Shown: positions 25,254-32,730, numbered from the stretch's first letter. The stretch is 64,000 bases of DNA from Vibrio sp. RE88 (GCF_013113835.1 NZ_VTYQ01000002.1:186001-250000), one strand, 5' to 3'. Numbers and translations: made by a program. The notes: generated by a model not told the origin, from the letters alone.

Positions 25254-25396
25254 TCGAACACGTTGAAGACTACTACGCAGACATAGCAGTAGTGCTGGGC
25301 TGGCAGCCAAGCGAATTGGATAGGCTTAGCTACGAAGACTTATTGCTGTTTCGAGAAAAAGCCAGAGTAAGACACGAACGGAAAGAGAGCGAATAA
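25229..25396 (+). CDS. -1 frameshift extension of tail chaperone
   Basis: At T-TTT-TTC (25229-25235; zero-frame codons ttt, ttc) ribosomes can slip by -1, as at T-TTT-TTG in P2 E/E'. The -1 frame stays open to 25396 and adds about 54 residues (VEDYYADIAVVLGWQPSE, then LDRLSYEDLLLFREKA), a typical GpE-type extension. No start codon with a ribosome site exists for this part, so frameshifting is the natural explanation. The full fusion would run from 24966 to 25396. The site and open frame are seen; the efficiency is unknown. Confidence 0.75.
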   Translation, partial: FFRQHETVIEHVEDYYADIAVVLGWQPSELDRLSYEDLLLFREKARVRHERKESE

Positions 25397-25408
25397 GCTC
25401 TCTTTTTT
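25382..25408 (+). terminator. Stem-loop before tape measure gene
   Basis: Stem aaagagagc / gctctcttt with a 6-base loop and a T run; it overlaps the end of the frameshift product. It could lower or end transcription before the tape measure. Confidence 0.65.
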
Positions 25409-25432
25409 GTATCACCATTAAGGGATATCACC

Positions 25433-27316
25433 ATGAAAATGAATCTGTCAGTTGTGATGGGGATTAAAGACAAGATATCCGCACCGCTCAAGGGTATCTC
25501 TAGCGAATCTGATCACTACGCAAAGGTCATCAAGAAGGTACAAAAGGCGCAGGCAGATGACACCGCTGCGCTAGGTATGATCACATCATTCAAAAGCTCG
25601 CAGAAAGCGATAAGTAAGAACGCCCTCGCGATTGCTGCAGCCACTAATGAAAAGCTCACCGAACTCAAAGCTAAAGCGGCATCGACGACGCGCCCAAGTG
25701 CTGCACTGACAGAGAAGATCAGCAAACAGCAGGATAAGTTAGATAAGCTCAACGCAGAGCAAACGAGCTACAAGAACAACCTGGTTCGGCTAGGTAAACA
25801 GCTTAGCCAGACAGGCGTGAAAATGTATGACTTGGAAGGCGAAAGCGATCGGTTAAATCGAAGTTACAAGAAGCACGGCCAAGAGATTGCGCGCCTTAGC
25901 AAGAAGTACTCGATCTTACAGGGTGCAATGAAGCCCATTCAAAAGCTCAATGGTGCAATACGTTTACCAAATGTTGCCTCTGCCACGGTAGGGAAGGGTG
26001 CCGCTTTATTGGGTGGCGTCAGCTTGGCTGGATTGGTCTCAGAGGTAAACAGTACTGCAGACGAGATGGACAAACTGGCGAAAGTTGCCGGTAACCTGAA
26101 CCTGCCAATTGAAGAGCTGCAAGCCATGCAATCCCTAGCCAATCATGCAGGCGTTGAAAGCGATGCGCTGTCTGGCTCTATGCTCAGGTTTACTAAACGC
26201 TTAGGTGTATTGCAGGAGACAGGAACGGGAGCACTGGGTTCATTCCTTAAGAAAAGCGGTAACTCACTCCATAAAGACTTACAGGGAGCAGAAGATACCC
26301 AGCAAGCCTACGAAATGCTGCTTGATGCATTTTCAAAGCTAGAGTCACCCCAAGAGCAGATGGCATTTGCCGATGCCGCGTTCGGGCAGGACGGACGCAA
26401 AATGTTAATCATGCTCCGCGAAGGTACACAGGGGCTAACTGCTGCACGTAAAGAGCTTAACGCTCTTGGCGGAGGTGCAAGCGCTAAAGACGCTGCAAAG
26501 GCAGAAGCATACAACGATGCACTGCAGAAAATTCAGGAAAGTGTTCGTTCAATGAAGTTTGCTGCACTCGCGCCAGTGATGGAGAAAGTCACCAAAGTCT
26601 TTACCCGCTTCTCAGACAAGTTTAAGAACGCGCAGTGGCGCACCGAGTTTATTGAAAAGCTCATTCAAACCGTCGACGGCCTGTATCGAGGTTTTGCTTT
26701 CTTAGGTAAAGGGCTTATCTGGGTAACGCAAAATTTCAAAGGCATTGTGGCGGCACTCGCCATCTTTAAAGTTGCGATGATTGGCCTAAACGCCGTGATC
26801 ATGGCTAACCCGATTGGGATGATTGTGGCAGCGGTTGGCGCAGCGATTATCGCTATAACTTACTTAGTCGATAAGTTTGTTGGCTTAGATAAGGTCATCA
26901 AGTGGGTAGGGGAAAAGGTGGGCTGGTTATGGGAGAAGTTCAAAGCCCTTATCAACAAACTCCCAGATTCCCTCATTCCAGATGGTTGGAAAATTGAAAC
27001 CGAACAGGCAGGTAAACAGGTCGACAGCAAGCTCGATGGTATTAAAGACAAAAACGCCAAACTCGGTATTACCACTGAAGAAACAACAAACCGCCGTGAA
27101 ACAACCAGCTCACAATACCATGCTTATCAGTCAGGAAATCTGACGACGCCAAAGCAATATCAAGCCTACCAACCACTCACTAGCCAGACCTTAAAAAGCA
27201 AATCCGAAGTAGAACTCCGAATTAGGTCAGACAAGCCAGTTACTGTGGATAAAGCTAAGAGTGAAAAGGGTACCGAGCTGAATTTGGATTTGGGTAGTTT
27301 GGGGTGGAGTTATTAG
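25433..27316 (+). CDS. Tail tape measure protein
   Basis: A 627-residue tape measure. Residues about 25-170 form coiled coil, followed by the P2 T-type segment (DEMDKLAKVAGNLNLPIEELQ, in pieces) and by hydrophobic helices around residues 430-480 (GIVAALAIFKVAMIG, GMIVAAVGAAIIAITYLV). The family rule of about 0.15 nm per residue suggests a tail near 95 nm. In Mu-type phages the gp43 gene follows directly; here that gene is at 7136, with lipase and cargo genes next to the tape measure. Confidence 0.9.
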   Translation: MKMNLSVVMGIKDKISAPLKGISSESDHYAKVIKKVQKAQADDTAALGMITSFKSSQKAISKNALAIAAATNEKLTELKAKAASTTRPSAALTEKISKQQDKLDKLNAEQTSYKNNLVRLGKQLSQTGVKMYDLEGESDRLNRSYKKHGQEIARLSKKYSILQGAMKPIQKLNGAIRLPNVASATVGKGAALLGGVSLAGLVSEVNSTADEMDKLAKVAGNLNLPIEELQAMQSLANHAGVESDALSGSMLRFTKRLGVLQETGTGALGSFLKKSGNSLHKDLQGAEDTQQAYEMLLDAFSKLESPQEQMAFADAAFGQDGRKMLIMLREGTQGLTAARKELNALGGGASAKDAAKAEAYNDALQKIQESVRSMKFAALAPVMEKVTKVFTRFSDKFKNAQWRTEFIEKLIQTVDGLYRGFAFLGKGLIWVTQNFKGIVAALAIFKVAMIGLNAVIMANPIGMIVAAVGAAIIAITYLVDKFVGLDKVIKWVGEKVGWLWEKFKALINKLPDSLIPDGWKIETEQAGKQVDSKLDGIKDKNAKLGITTEETTNRRETTSSQYHAYQSGNLTTPKQYQAYQPLTSQTLKSKSEVELRIRSDKPVTVDKAKSEKGTELNLDLGSLGWSY

Positions 27317-27438
27317 ACATCGAGATTGTCTTACAAATGAGACGGAGGTCGTACTCAGGAATAAACCTCCATAAATCGATGTTATTTGTTAATAGGGTGT
27401 GACAGATTAATGCTCATGTGTATCTATAAGGAAGAGAT

Positions 27439-28332
27439 ATGAGACCTTTTTACATCGGAGCAATAGCAGTACTGGTTACAGGTTGCACCAATTATGGACT
27501 TGTTCAACAAGACATTATTCAGGCAAATGACCATCAACATGATATTGCAGAATTAAAGCAGTTTTATGGGTGTAGGGAAAATGACTATTTGCACTATCAG
27601 CCGGGCAAAAATTATTCTAAGAGTGCTGTCGTTTATGCCAAAAAAGCCTATCCATTTGCGATGATGTCCTCCAACGTTAACAACAACGGCGAAGGGAGAT
27701 TTGTTATCCCCAATTGGGAGTTTGTTGAAGGTGCTGACAACCAGTTCACGGGCTTTGAAGCTGAAGTATATAAACGAAAAAGTGATGGCGTGATTGCGAT
27801 TGCATTTAAAGGGACGGGTGGTATTTCCGATGTAATCTTCGGAGACACACTAGGTTTTCATTACGCTCAAGCCGATTGGTATACATCCTACATAGACCGT
27901 GAGAATCCAAGCGCAACGTCGTTTATTCTTACTGGGCATTCTTTGGGAGCAGGGAATGCATTATACGTAGGGAAGTTCGAGCCTACTGATAAAGATAACA
28001 TCAATGAGATTTACACATTTAGTCATCCCACTTGGTGGATGAGGTATGTATGGCCACCAGAACTTCTTGCATGGTTTTACAACCCTAAGAAGTTGTTGAA
28101 CGGGCAGACTCATGAGCGCAAAGTTTTTGCCTTAACAGAAGATAACGATGTCTTAGATGTTTTCCGAAAAGACACTCAAGAAGTTGACTTCAATAAAAAA
28201 GGAAAACTTGATGAACATGCGATTTATCCTCTCGCCATTGGTCTTACATATGTAGCTGCCGCTAATGATGATAAGGCTGCTGAAGAGGCCCTAAAAGGCA
28301 TTGGGTGTATTGAGGCAGACCAAAAGACTTAA
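27439..28332 (+). CDS. Lipoprotein with class 3 lipase-like domain
   Basis: A 297-residue lipoprotein: signal peptide with lipobox VTGC (Cys16). The alpha/beta-hydrolase nucleophile elbow GHSLGAG is present (TGHSLGAGNA, about residue 166), preceded by the AIAFKGTGG strand and followed by a HPTWW segment, as in class 3 lipases. A catalytic Asp/His is likely later (DNDVLD; DEHAIYP). It lies between tape measure and the C4 RNA on the late strand but after a 120-bp gap, so it is a moron probably expressed in the lysogen. It could act on host or eukaryotic lipids at the cell surface. Confidence 0.7.
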   Translation: MRPFYIGAIAVLVTGCTNYGLVQQDIIQANDHQHDIAELKQFYGCRENDYLHYQPGKNYSKSAVVYAKKAYPFAMMSSNVNNNGEGRFVIPNWEFVEGADNQFTGFEAEVYKRKSDGVIAIAFKGTGGISDVIFGDTLGFHYAQADWYTSYIDRENPSATSFILTGHSLGAGNALYVGKFEPTDKDNINEIYTFSHPTWWMRYVWPPELLAWFYNPKKLLNGQTHERKVFALTEDNDVLDVFRKDTQEVDFNKKGKLDEHAIYPLAIGLTYVAAANDDKAAEEALKGIGCIEADQKT

Positions 28333-28411
28333 GTGTGACTGACTCTTATCACCCAACGAATGGTTATAACGATATAACTCCGATTACGATGAGGTGATAC
28401 ATTGACACCTC

Positions 28412-28433
28412 ATCAAATCCTGCGATAACCTAT
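28412..28433 (+). promoter_or_regulatory. Candidate promoter for C4 RNA
   Basis: A perfect -35 box TTGACA (28412-28417) is followed after 16-17 bases by a gataac/ataacc -10 near 28434. A 9-bp inverted repeat (gatgaggtg ... cacctcatc, about 28388-28423) overlaps the -35 and may be an operator. Confidence 0.5.
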
Positions 28434-28523
28434 CTATGCACTGGCAAAATCCAGTGCCGGGCGTAGGAACCCGCTTTATTTACTCTCGGTGCATAGACGC
28501 CAGCTTTTTGCTGGTTTTTTTTT
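28434..28523 (+). ncRNA. C4-type antisense RNA
   Basis: A ~90-base RNA closed by an 8-bp stem (ctatgcac / gtgcatag) that encloses two small hairpins (ctgg ... ccag and gccgggcg-taggaac-ccgc), followed by a terminator (cgccagctttttgctgg and a run of nine T). This is the form of the P1/P7 C4 antisense RNA, which silences the antirepressor operon. Two single-stranded stretches match the mRNA downstream: gtaggaa (28463-28469) with ttcctac (28643-28649), and ctctcgg (28483-28489) with ccgagag (28629-28635). Location before an Ash-like leader and a KilA-N gene is as expected. Confidence 0.8.
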
Positions 28524-28590
28524 ATGTGCAGCTTTGGCACACCTAAACATGGTGGCTTTGCTTATCTATTAGGCAAAATGCAACTGAATT

Positions 28591-28722
28591 ATGGTGGGCT
28601 GGGCAGGGCAGCTTCGGCTGGCCGTGTTCCGAGAGAGCGGTATTCCTACCCCTGTTCAGTTCACCACCCAAAGCGTAGGAACTCTGAGTGGTGATTTAAC
28701 CAAATTGCTCTCGGAGGCCATC
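28591..28722 (+). CDS. Ash-like leader, in frame with KilA-N gene
   Basis: A 44-codon stretch from ATG 28591 (MVGWAGQLRLAVFRESG) resembles the short Ash-family frames found between C4 RNA and antirepressor genes in P1, P4 and relatives. It contains both C4 target sites. Unusually, it runs without a stop into the KilA-N gene in the same frame, so a longer 292-residue fusion is possible. Whether it is translated or acts only as a regulated leader is not decidable here. Confidence 0.5.
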
Positions 28723-29469
28723 ATGGCTAATCTAACCATTCTATCTAAAGACATCCGCTTAATTGATGACTTGTACTCGTTAAATGACTTACACAAAGCG
28801 AGTGGCGGCCTAAATCGTCATCGACCCAGTATCTTTATCAAGAACCAGCAAACTCAAGAACTGGTTAATGAAATAGAGCAAAGCAGGAATTCCTGCTTTG
28901 GTGAAAACTCCCGAAGTGCGAATTCGCACTTTGCCGTAAATACCAAACGAGGCGGTTGTAATTCCGGAACTTGGGTATGCAAAGAGTTAGTCTATTCATA
29001 TGCGATGTGGATTAGCCCTAAGTTCCACCTCAACGTGATTCGAGCATTCGATAGCATGAGTACGAATCATGCACCGCAATTTCCATCTTCAATGCCACCA
29101 TCCGACTTATCACTGAACGATCTCATCTACGAACTCGCCAAAGCTAAAAACGTTACCACAAAGAACATCCACATCCATTACAACTCTGTCTTCAGTACGA
29201 ATGCTTGGTCACAAGAACAAGGCTTCGAGCACGAGTTAGCAAAAAGAATACTAAAGCAGGACTTAGCCAACGAACTACGCACTCAGTCACCTCAACTACA
29301 GCGACTTAAGCAACAAGCCAAAGAACATGGCCTAGCGCTAGTAGATGAGAAAGAATACCAAGGGTTTCAAGGCCGGATGCAGATGCAACAGCAGCAGGTT
29401 GAGAAGCTAGTCGATGATTTGATGGCGCTAAGTCGAAACCACAACTCTTTGATGAGTCAGGTGATGTGA
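28723..29469 (+). CDS. KilA-N domain protein, candidate antirepressor
   Basis: A 248-residue protein beginning MANLTILSKDIR behind a perfect ggagg site. The KilA-N domain is visible (YSLNDLHKASGG, then the WVCKELVYSYAMWISP helix and RAF). A middle part (NDLIYELAKAKNVTTKNIH) and a C-terminal coiled coil follow. KilA-N proteins act as antirepressors in P1 (Ant) and related phages. The ribosome site overlaps a ctctcgg copy (28708-28714) that could pair with ccgagag at 28629, so translation may depend on RNA structure and C4. No target repressor is found in this element. Confidence 0.8.
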   Translation: MANLTILSKDIRLIDDLYSLNDLHKASGGLNRHRPSIFIKNQQTQELVNEIEQSRNSCFGENSRSANSHFAVNTKRGGCNSGTWVCKELVYSYAMWISPKFHLNVIRAFDSMSTNHAPQFPSSMPPSDLSLNDLIYELAKAKNVTTKNIHIHYNSVFSTNAWSQEQGFEHELAKRILKQDLANELRTQSPQLQRLKQQAKEHGLALVDEKEYQGFQGRMQMQQQQVEKLVDDLMALSRNHNSLMSQVM

Positions 29470-29486
29470 GGGTGTGCCCCATAGTG

Positions 29487-29521
29487 CTATCAAAGTATAA
29501 GGTATGTAATCCGTTCTAAAG
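29487..29521 (+). repeat. Module-end repeat, copy 1
   Basis: This stretch (gtgctatcaaagtataagg ... ccgttctaaag) matches the 3' end of a short phage gene that recurs at 31233-31373 and 32863-33015. It marks the border between phage genes and cargo. A shared terminator follows. Confidence 0.5.
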
Positions 29522-29551
29522 AAAAACGCCGAGCTTAGGCTCGGCGTTTTT
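29522..29551. terminator. Bidirectional terminator
   Basis: Perfect 13-bp stem around loop ttag (aaaaacgccgagc / gctcggcgttttt). It ends both the KilA-N transcript and the leftward small-protein gene. A copy with a damaged tail lies at about 32990-33015. Confidence 0.9.
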
Positions 29552-29572
29552 GATTTGAAGTCAAAAAGTTAT

Positions 29573-29932
29573 CTATTTAATGGACAAAGCCGTAACTTGG
29601 CATACAGATTCATTTGGACCCCATGGGATACTTGTATCATCAACTTCGATACTGATGTTTTTTCCTGTGGTCCATGCCATCAATAGAATAGATAGTAAAT
29701 GTATGTCTTCTTTTAGTAGGTCTGCAGCATCCTGACGACATGTTGTATCCCCCCAAGCACCTGGATTGACGTAAATTCGTGTTGAATTTTCACTATTTGG
29801 GCTAACAGGGCGTTTGGTTGAAATCGGATGGAGTTGAGTTACCGTCACTTCACGAGTCGCGTGTTTGGCGTAAACCACGATTGGAGCAACCATTAGCAGC
29901 AATACTAATAGTGTTTTTAGTTTGGATATCAT
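29573..29932 (-). CDS. Small secreted protein with cysteine pair
   Basis: Start chosen at 29932 because a signal peptide begins there (MISKLKTLLVLLLMVAPIVVYA); the longer frame would run through the end of an upstream fragment. The ~97-residue mature protein shows the family pattern: Cys in DTTCRQDA, a leucine-rich helix (LLSILLMAWTTGKNI), and Cys in NESVCQVTALSIK. It is the last of a leftward group of related genes. Probably periplasmic or secreted; function unknown. Confidence 0.6.
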   Translation of the reverse strand: MISKLKTLLVLLLMVAPIVVYAKHATREVTVTQLHPISTKRPVSPNSENSTRIYVNPGAWGDTTCRQDAADLLKEDIHLLSILLMAWTTGKNISIEVDDTSIPWGPNESVCQVTALSIK

Positions 29933-29936
29933 TTTT

Positions 29937-30062
29937 TTAATCTCTCGCACTAATATATCTAGCCTCGCCGCTTTGACCGCTTCCAGTAACACCAATACGA
30001 ACACTCTTCCGCGTGGAATACGATGTTAATGCAGTAGACAGCATTGCTTTAAGGCTAGGTTT
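29937..30062 (-). pseudogene. C-terminal fragment of the small secreted family
   Basis: Read leftward, this stretch encodes KPSLKAMLSTALTSY and STRKSVRIGVTGSG before a stop, which matches the helix-strand C-terminal half of the neighbours (compare MMLSTLLTAKASNQRVRVRLSG at 30067). It has no start or signal peptide and directly abuts the stop of the 30067 gene. It looks like the left-over of a tandem duplicate. Confidence 0.55.
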
Positions 30063-30066
30063 GTCT

Positions 30067-30408
30067 TTAGAACCCACCAATCCAAGTTGACTCAAGGAAA
30101 ACATAGATAATTTGTGGGCGGTCGGTACAACCGGAAAGTCGTACTCTTACTCTTTGGTTACTGGCTTTAGCGGTTAACAATGTAGACAGCATCATTGATT
30201 TGGTCTCTCTGTCTAGTGAAGGGTCAACTATATACGCCCCGTTATACGAGCAACCTTCTGGGTTAACCATATTTGCGAAATTTACTTCCACTGCAGTATT
30301 GGGGCCAACTGCGACACCAATAGGAACTTGCGCTGGTGTGTCAAAAGCAAACGCGTTGAGTGATGTTAAGACTGATAAAAAAATTAGTTTTCTCATAATA
30401 GAAAGCAT
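30067..30408 (-). CDS. Small secreted protein with cysteine pair
   Basis: A ~113-residue protein. The likely signal peptide is MRKLIFLSVLTSLNAFA, starting a few codons inside the open frame. The mature part has Cys in NPEGCSYNG, the helix MMLSTLLTAKASNQ and Cys in RLSGCTDRP. It belongs to the same family as the genes at 3757, 29573, 33847 and 34211. AB5 B-subunit (SubB/PltB) similarity is a tentative idea based on the order of cysteines, helix and strands. Confidence 0.65.
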   Translation of the reverse strand: MLSIMRKLIFLSVLTSLNAFAFDTPAQVPIGVAVGPNTAVEVNFANMVNPEGCSYNGAYIVDPSLDRETKSMMLSTLLTAKASNQRVRVRLSGCTDRPQIIYVFLESTWIGGF

Positions 30409-30451
30409 GAATCTGATCCTATGATTTGTTTTTAGTTAAAAGTTGAATAGG

Positions 30452-30854
30452 TTATTTTCTGTAGCAAGTCAGCTTTTCGATATCTCCGCTTTCTAACACA
30501 AGTTTACTGTTGTCGAGTGAGAGTACTTTAGACTTACCTCTCTGACCTTTTTTCGGCATAAATAGAGGATAAAAAACTATGATTGAGGCTGTATATTCAT
30601 TGGTCGGTTTAAAACTGATTTCTTCGTAAACCTCATACAAGTTATCTTTGTTCAATTCCCATCTCGCGGTTCCTGAGGTATCAAAGGAAAGAACATCGCC
30701 AGTATCTTCCTTGTAACCATCTTCAATAGTTCCACACTTCCAGCTCTTTGCTAGTAGGCCATTGAATTCGGATGTGTCAAAAGGTTCCTGAACATGCGAG
30801 CTACATGCCGTTAAGAACAAAGCACTAGATCCGAATAAGCATTTTTAAGTTCAT
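30452..30854 (-). pseudogene. Small lipoprotein, frameshifted in signal peptide
   Basis: The body (LTACSSHVQEPF ...) follows a lipobox but has no proper start in its frame. Removing one A from the aaaaa run near 30842-30846 joins it to an ATG at 30854 and gives a perfect lipoprotein signal (MNLKCLFGSSALFLTAC). So the gene is a lipoprotein of about 133 codons broken by a one-base change, or a sequence error. The ~115-residue mature part has cysteines in WKCG and LTCYRK. Function unknown. Confidence 0.55.
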
Positions 30855-31059
30855 TTAACACACCAACGGTTCATAGCGTTGTACTTGAGAGCTGTAACTA
30901 GATGACTTCTTGGTTACAGCCACAGATTAAAGGCGAGATTTGCTGTGGAGAGATTCTAACGCATTGTTGTATTGTATAAAAATACTGATAACTATTATTT
31001 TTGTGATTAAATCTGGTTCGTATCACAAGTCTTAACAAATGGGTAAGGCTGAGCGGCTA

Positions 31060-31136
31060 AAAAATGGCGACACTCATTGAAAAACTACGTTAAATAGGGT
31101 TCTTTATCGTCATTTTCAACTGTCTTTATATGCATG
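31060..31136. repeat. Att-arm-like repeat, copy A
   Basis: 77 bases that match 71 of 77 with copy B at 32253-32329, with no gaps. Both begin with aaaaatggcgaca and are followed after about 45 bases by a guaC-core-like sequence. It probably marks the right end of one integrated element. Confidence 0.65.
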
Positions 31137-31232
31137 AAACCTTTTTAAAGTGTTTGATATTTAATGATTGTTATATTTTTCTTTGAAGTTCTGCGCGAAG
31201 TTTGAATTAGGAATAGGGGGCAAAGGTGAAGA

Positions 31233-31373
31233 TAAGCCGTGATTTGAATCCAGCGGCTCCGAGTTCATCGGCAGTGGTTTCTACCTAGAGTATCGAGACC
31301 TAAATGAGCTATGGGAGAAGGTTCGTAAAGTGTTGGCCAAGTATCAGGCGAGTAGCCCGTTCTAACTTAGAAA
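31233..31373 (+). pseudogene. Fragment of a small phage gene (module-end repeat, copy 2)
   Basis: Encodes ESSGSEFIGSGFYLEY and RDLNELWEKVRKVLAKYQ up to a stop (ttctaa), but an in-frame TGA lies just before it, so only the 3' part of a gene remains. A more damaged copy is at 32863-33015. The parent gene is not recognised. It lies between repeat A and the spondin lipoprotein. Confidence 0.5.
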
Positions 31374-31524
31374 AAGAGCTTCAGCCCAACGAAAGTTAGC
31401 TAGCCCTCCCAATAGAATTTAAGCCTAGCGATATTTATGTTAATTAAATGTTTTCATTGTGTGAAATATATCCTCAACAAAGACGGTCTACAAAAGAACG
31501 TACCGAAATGTATGGAGATTGGAT

Positions 31525-32223
31525 ATGCAATGGAACAAATTTACCTCAAAAACGGTTTTGATATTTCTATTTGGTCTTAGTCTTGTTGCCTGTGGAGATG
31601 AATCTAACTCAAATTCTAATACATCAGCATCATATGTATTAACGTTCACGAGCAATTGGAGCTCTGTAACCTTCCCAACAAATTATCCGAGCAACGCCCA
31701 TTTTTCTCCCTTAATTGGCATGACGCATAACTCTGCTGCGAGTTTGTTTAAAAGTGGGACTCTAGCCACCACTGGCCTAGAAGAAGTGGCTGAAACAGGA
31801 GGAACTAACTCAATTAAGTCAGAAATAGGAGACATTCAAAATTTAGGCAACAGCCAGTCGCTGATTGAAGGCAATGGATTGCCTACTGGGCAGACACAGG
31901 TGCAAGTGCAGTTTAGCGTGGACACGGATTTTCCACTAGTTAGTGTTATTACAATGGTGGCTCCGAGTCCAGATTGGTTTGTGGGTGTAGATAGCTTGAA
32001 TTTGTACCAAAATGGAGCGTGGGTGGACGATTTGACAGTTGAACTAAAAGTATATGATTCTGGTACTGATGATGGTGTGACTTTTACGTCAGCGAATGTT
32101 GATAGTTCTCCAAAGACCAATGTTAGTCTCCTAACATCTAATGCTGCCGATACTGATTTCCTAAATGGTGTTCATAGAAGTACTAGTGTACACATAGGGA
32201 CGTTTACTTTTAAACGTCAGTAA
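31525..32223 (+). CDS. Spondin-domain lipoprotein
   Basis: A 232-residue lipoprotein (ATG at 31525 behind ggag; lipobox LVAC, ending FLFGLSLVACGD). The mature part matches the spondin N-terminal family: YVLTFTSNWSSVTFP, AHFSPLIGMTHN, then VAPSPDWFVGVDSLNLY and KVYDSGTDDGV. This calcium-binding beta fold occurs in eukaryotic F-spondin and in secreted marine bacterial proteins. It is flanked by repeats A and B, so it may be cargo of a second integrated element. Likely surface exposed, possibly adhesive. Confidence 0.8.
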   Translation: MQWNKFTSKTVLIFLFGLSLVACGDESNSNSNTSASYVLTFTSNWSSVTFPTNYPSNAHFSPLIGMTHNSAASLFKSGTLATTGLEEVAETGGTNSIKSEIGDIQNLGNSQSLIEGNGLPTGQTQVQVQFSVDTDFPLVSVITMVAPSPDWFVGVDSLNLYQNGAWVDDLTVELKVYDSGTDDGVTFTSANVDSSPKTNVSLLTSNAADTDFLNGVHRSTSVHIGTFTFKRQ

Positions 32224-32252
32224 TCTTGAATTTAAAGTCGAAAAGTGGCGGC

Positions 32253-32329
32253 AAAAATGGCGACAATCATTGAAAAACTACGTCAAATAGGGTTCTTTAT
32301 CGCCATTTTTAACTGTTTTTATATACATG
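32253..32329. repeat. Att-arm-like repeat, copy B
   Basis: Second copy of the 77-bp repeat (71 of 77 identical with A). It lies about 52 bases before the first guaC codons and carries one tggcgaca plus a degenerate tggcggca just upstream. Consistent with the phage arm of attR. Confidence 0.7.
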
Positions 32330-32381
32330 TGTAGTCATTTAAGTTGTTGAAATATATGGGGTATGTAGTTTTCCTTCGAAG

Positions 32382-32633
32382 TTCTACGGCATGTCTTCTC
32401 AGTCGGCGATGGACAAGCACTCAGACGGTGTTGCGAAGTACCGCGCAGCTGAAGGAAAAACCGTACTATTGCCATTCCGTGGCAGTGTTCACGGCACTAT
32501 CTCAGACATCCTTGGTGGTGTTCGTTCAACGTGCACATACGTAGGTGCAGCAAAGCTTAAAGAGCTAACTAAGCGTACGACTTTCATCCGAGTACAAGAG
32601 CAAGAGAACAACGTTTTCGGTAAAGAGAAGTAA
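32382..32633 (+). pseudogene. guaC: 3' end of guaC (GMP reductase), attR side
   Basis: Encodes [13 protein letters not shown] and ends [17 protein letters not shown], the C-terminus of GMP reductase (catalyses GMP to IMP with NADPH). Only about 84 codons remain; homology starts abruptly at the FYG codons and the catalytic part is absent. The sequence before it is phage-like. The site is therefore the integration target, with the 5' part expected left of position 1. Whether guaC is restored at attL cannot be seen here. Confidence 0.85.
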
Positions 32634-32661
32634 TCCTACATTTCGGAAAATTCGAAATGTT

Positions 32662-32689
32662 AAGAGCCGCATTTTGCGGATCTTTTTTT
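32662..32689 (+). terminator. guaC terminator
   Basis: Hairpin ccgca-ttt-tgcgg with flanking aaga/tctt pairing and a run of seven T, 29 bases after the guaC stop. Confidence 0.75.
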
Positions 32690-32730
32690 CTTGAAGATCA
32701 GTAAATTACTTCAGAGCATCAAATTTCTTC

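Larger units (their letters stand above)
30855..31518. other. Gap holding repeats and a phage gene fragment
   Basis: No intact gene. The stretch holds the att-arm-like repeat A (31060-31136), a partial guaC core-like sequence (31183-31197, ctttgaagttctgcg) and module-end repeat copy 2 (31233-31373). The rest is AT-rich. Confidence 0.6.

Noticed and set aside
28591..29469. A single 292-residue KilA-N protein starting at 28591
   Set aside because: The ATG at 28723 has a perfect ribosome site and matches the domain start; the upstream part looks like an Ash-type leader with C4 target sites. The fusion remains possible.
30960..31000. Third LexA box (ttgtataaaaatactg)
   Set aside because: The second half does not match ACAG, and no gene starts nearby.
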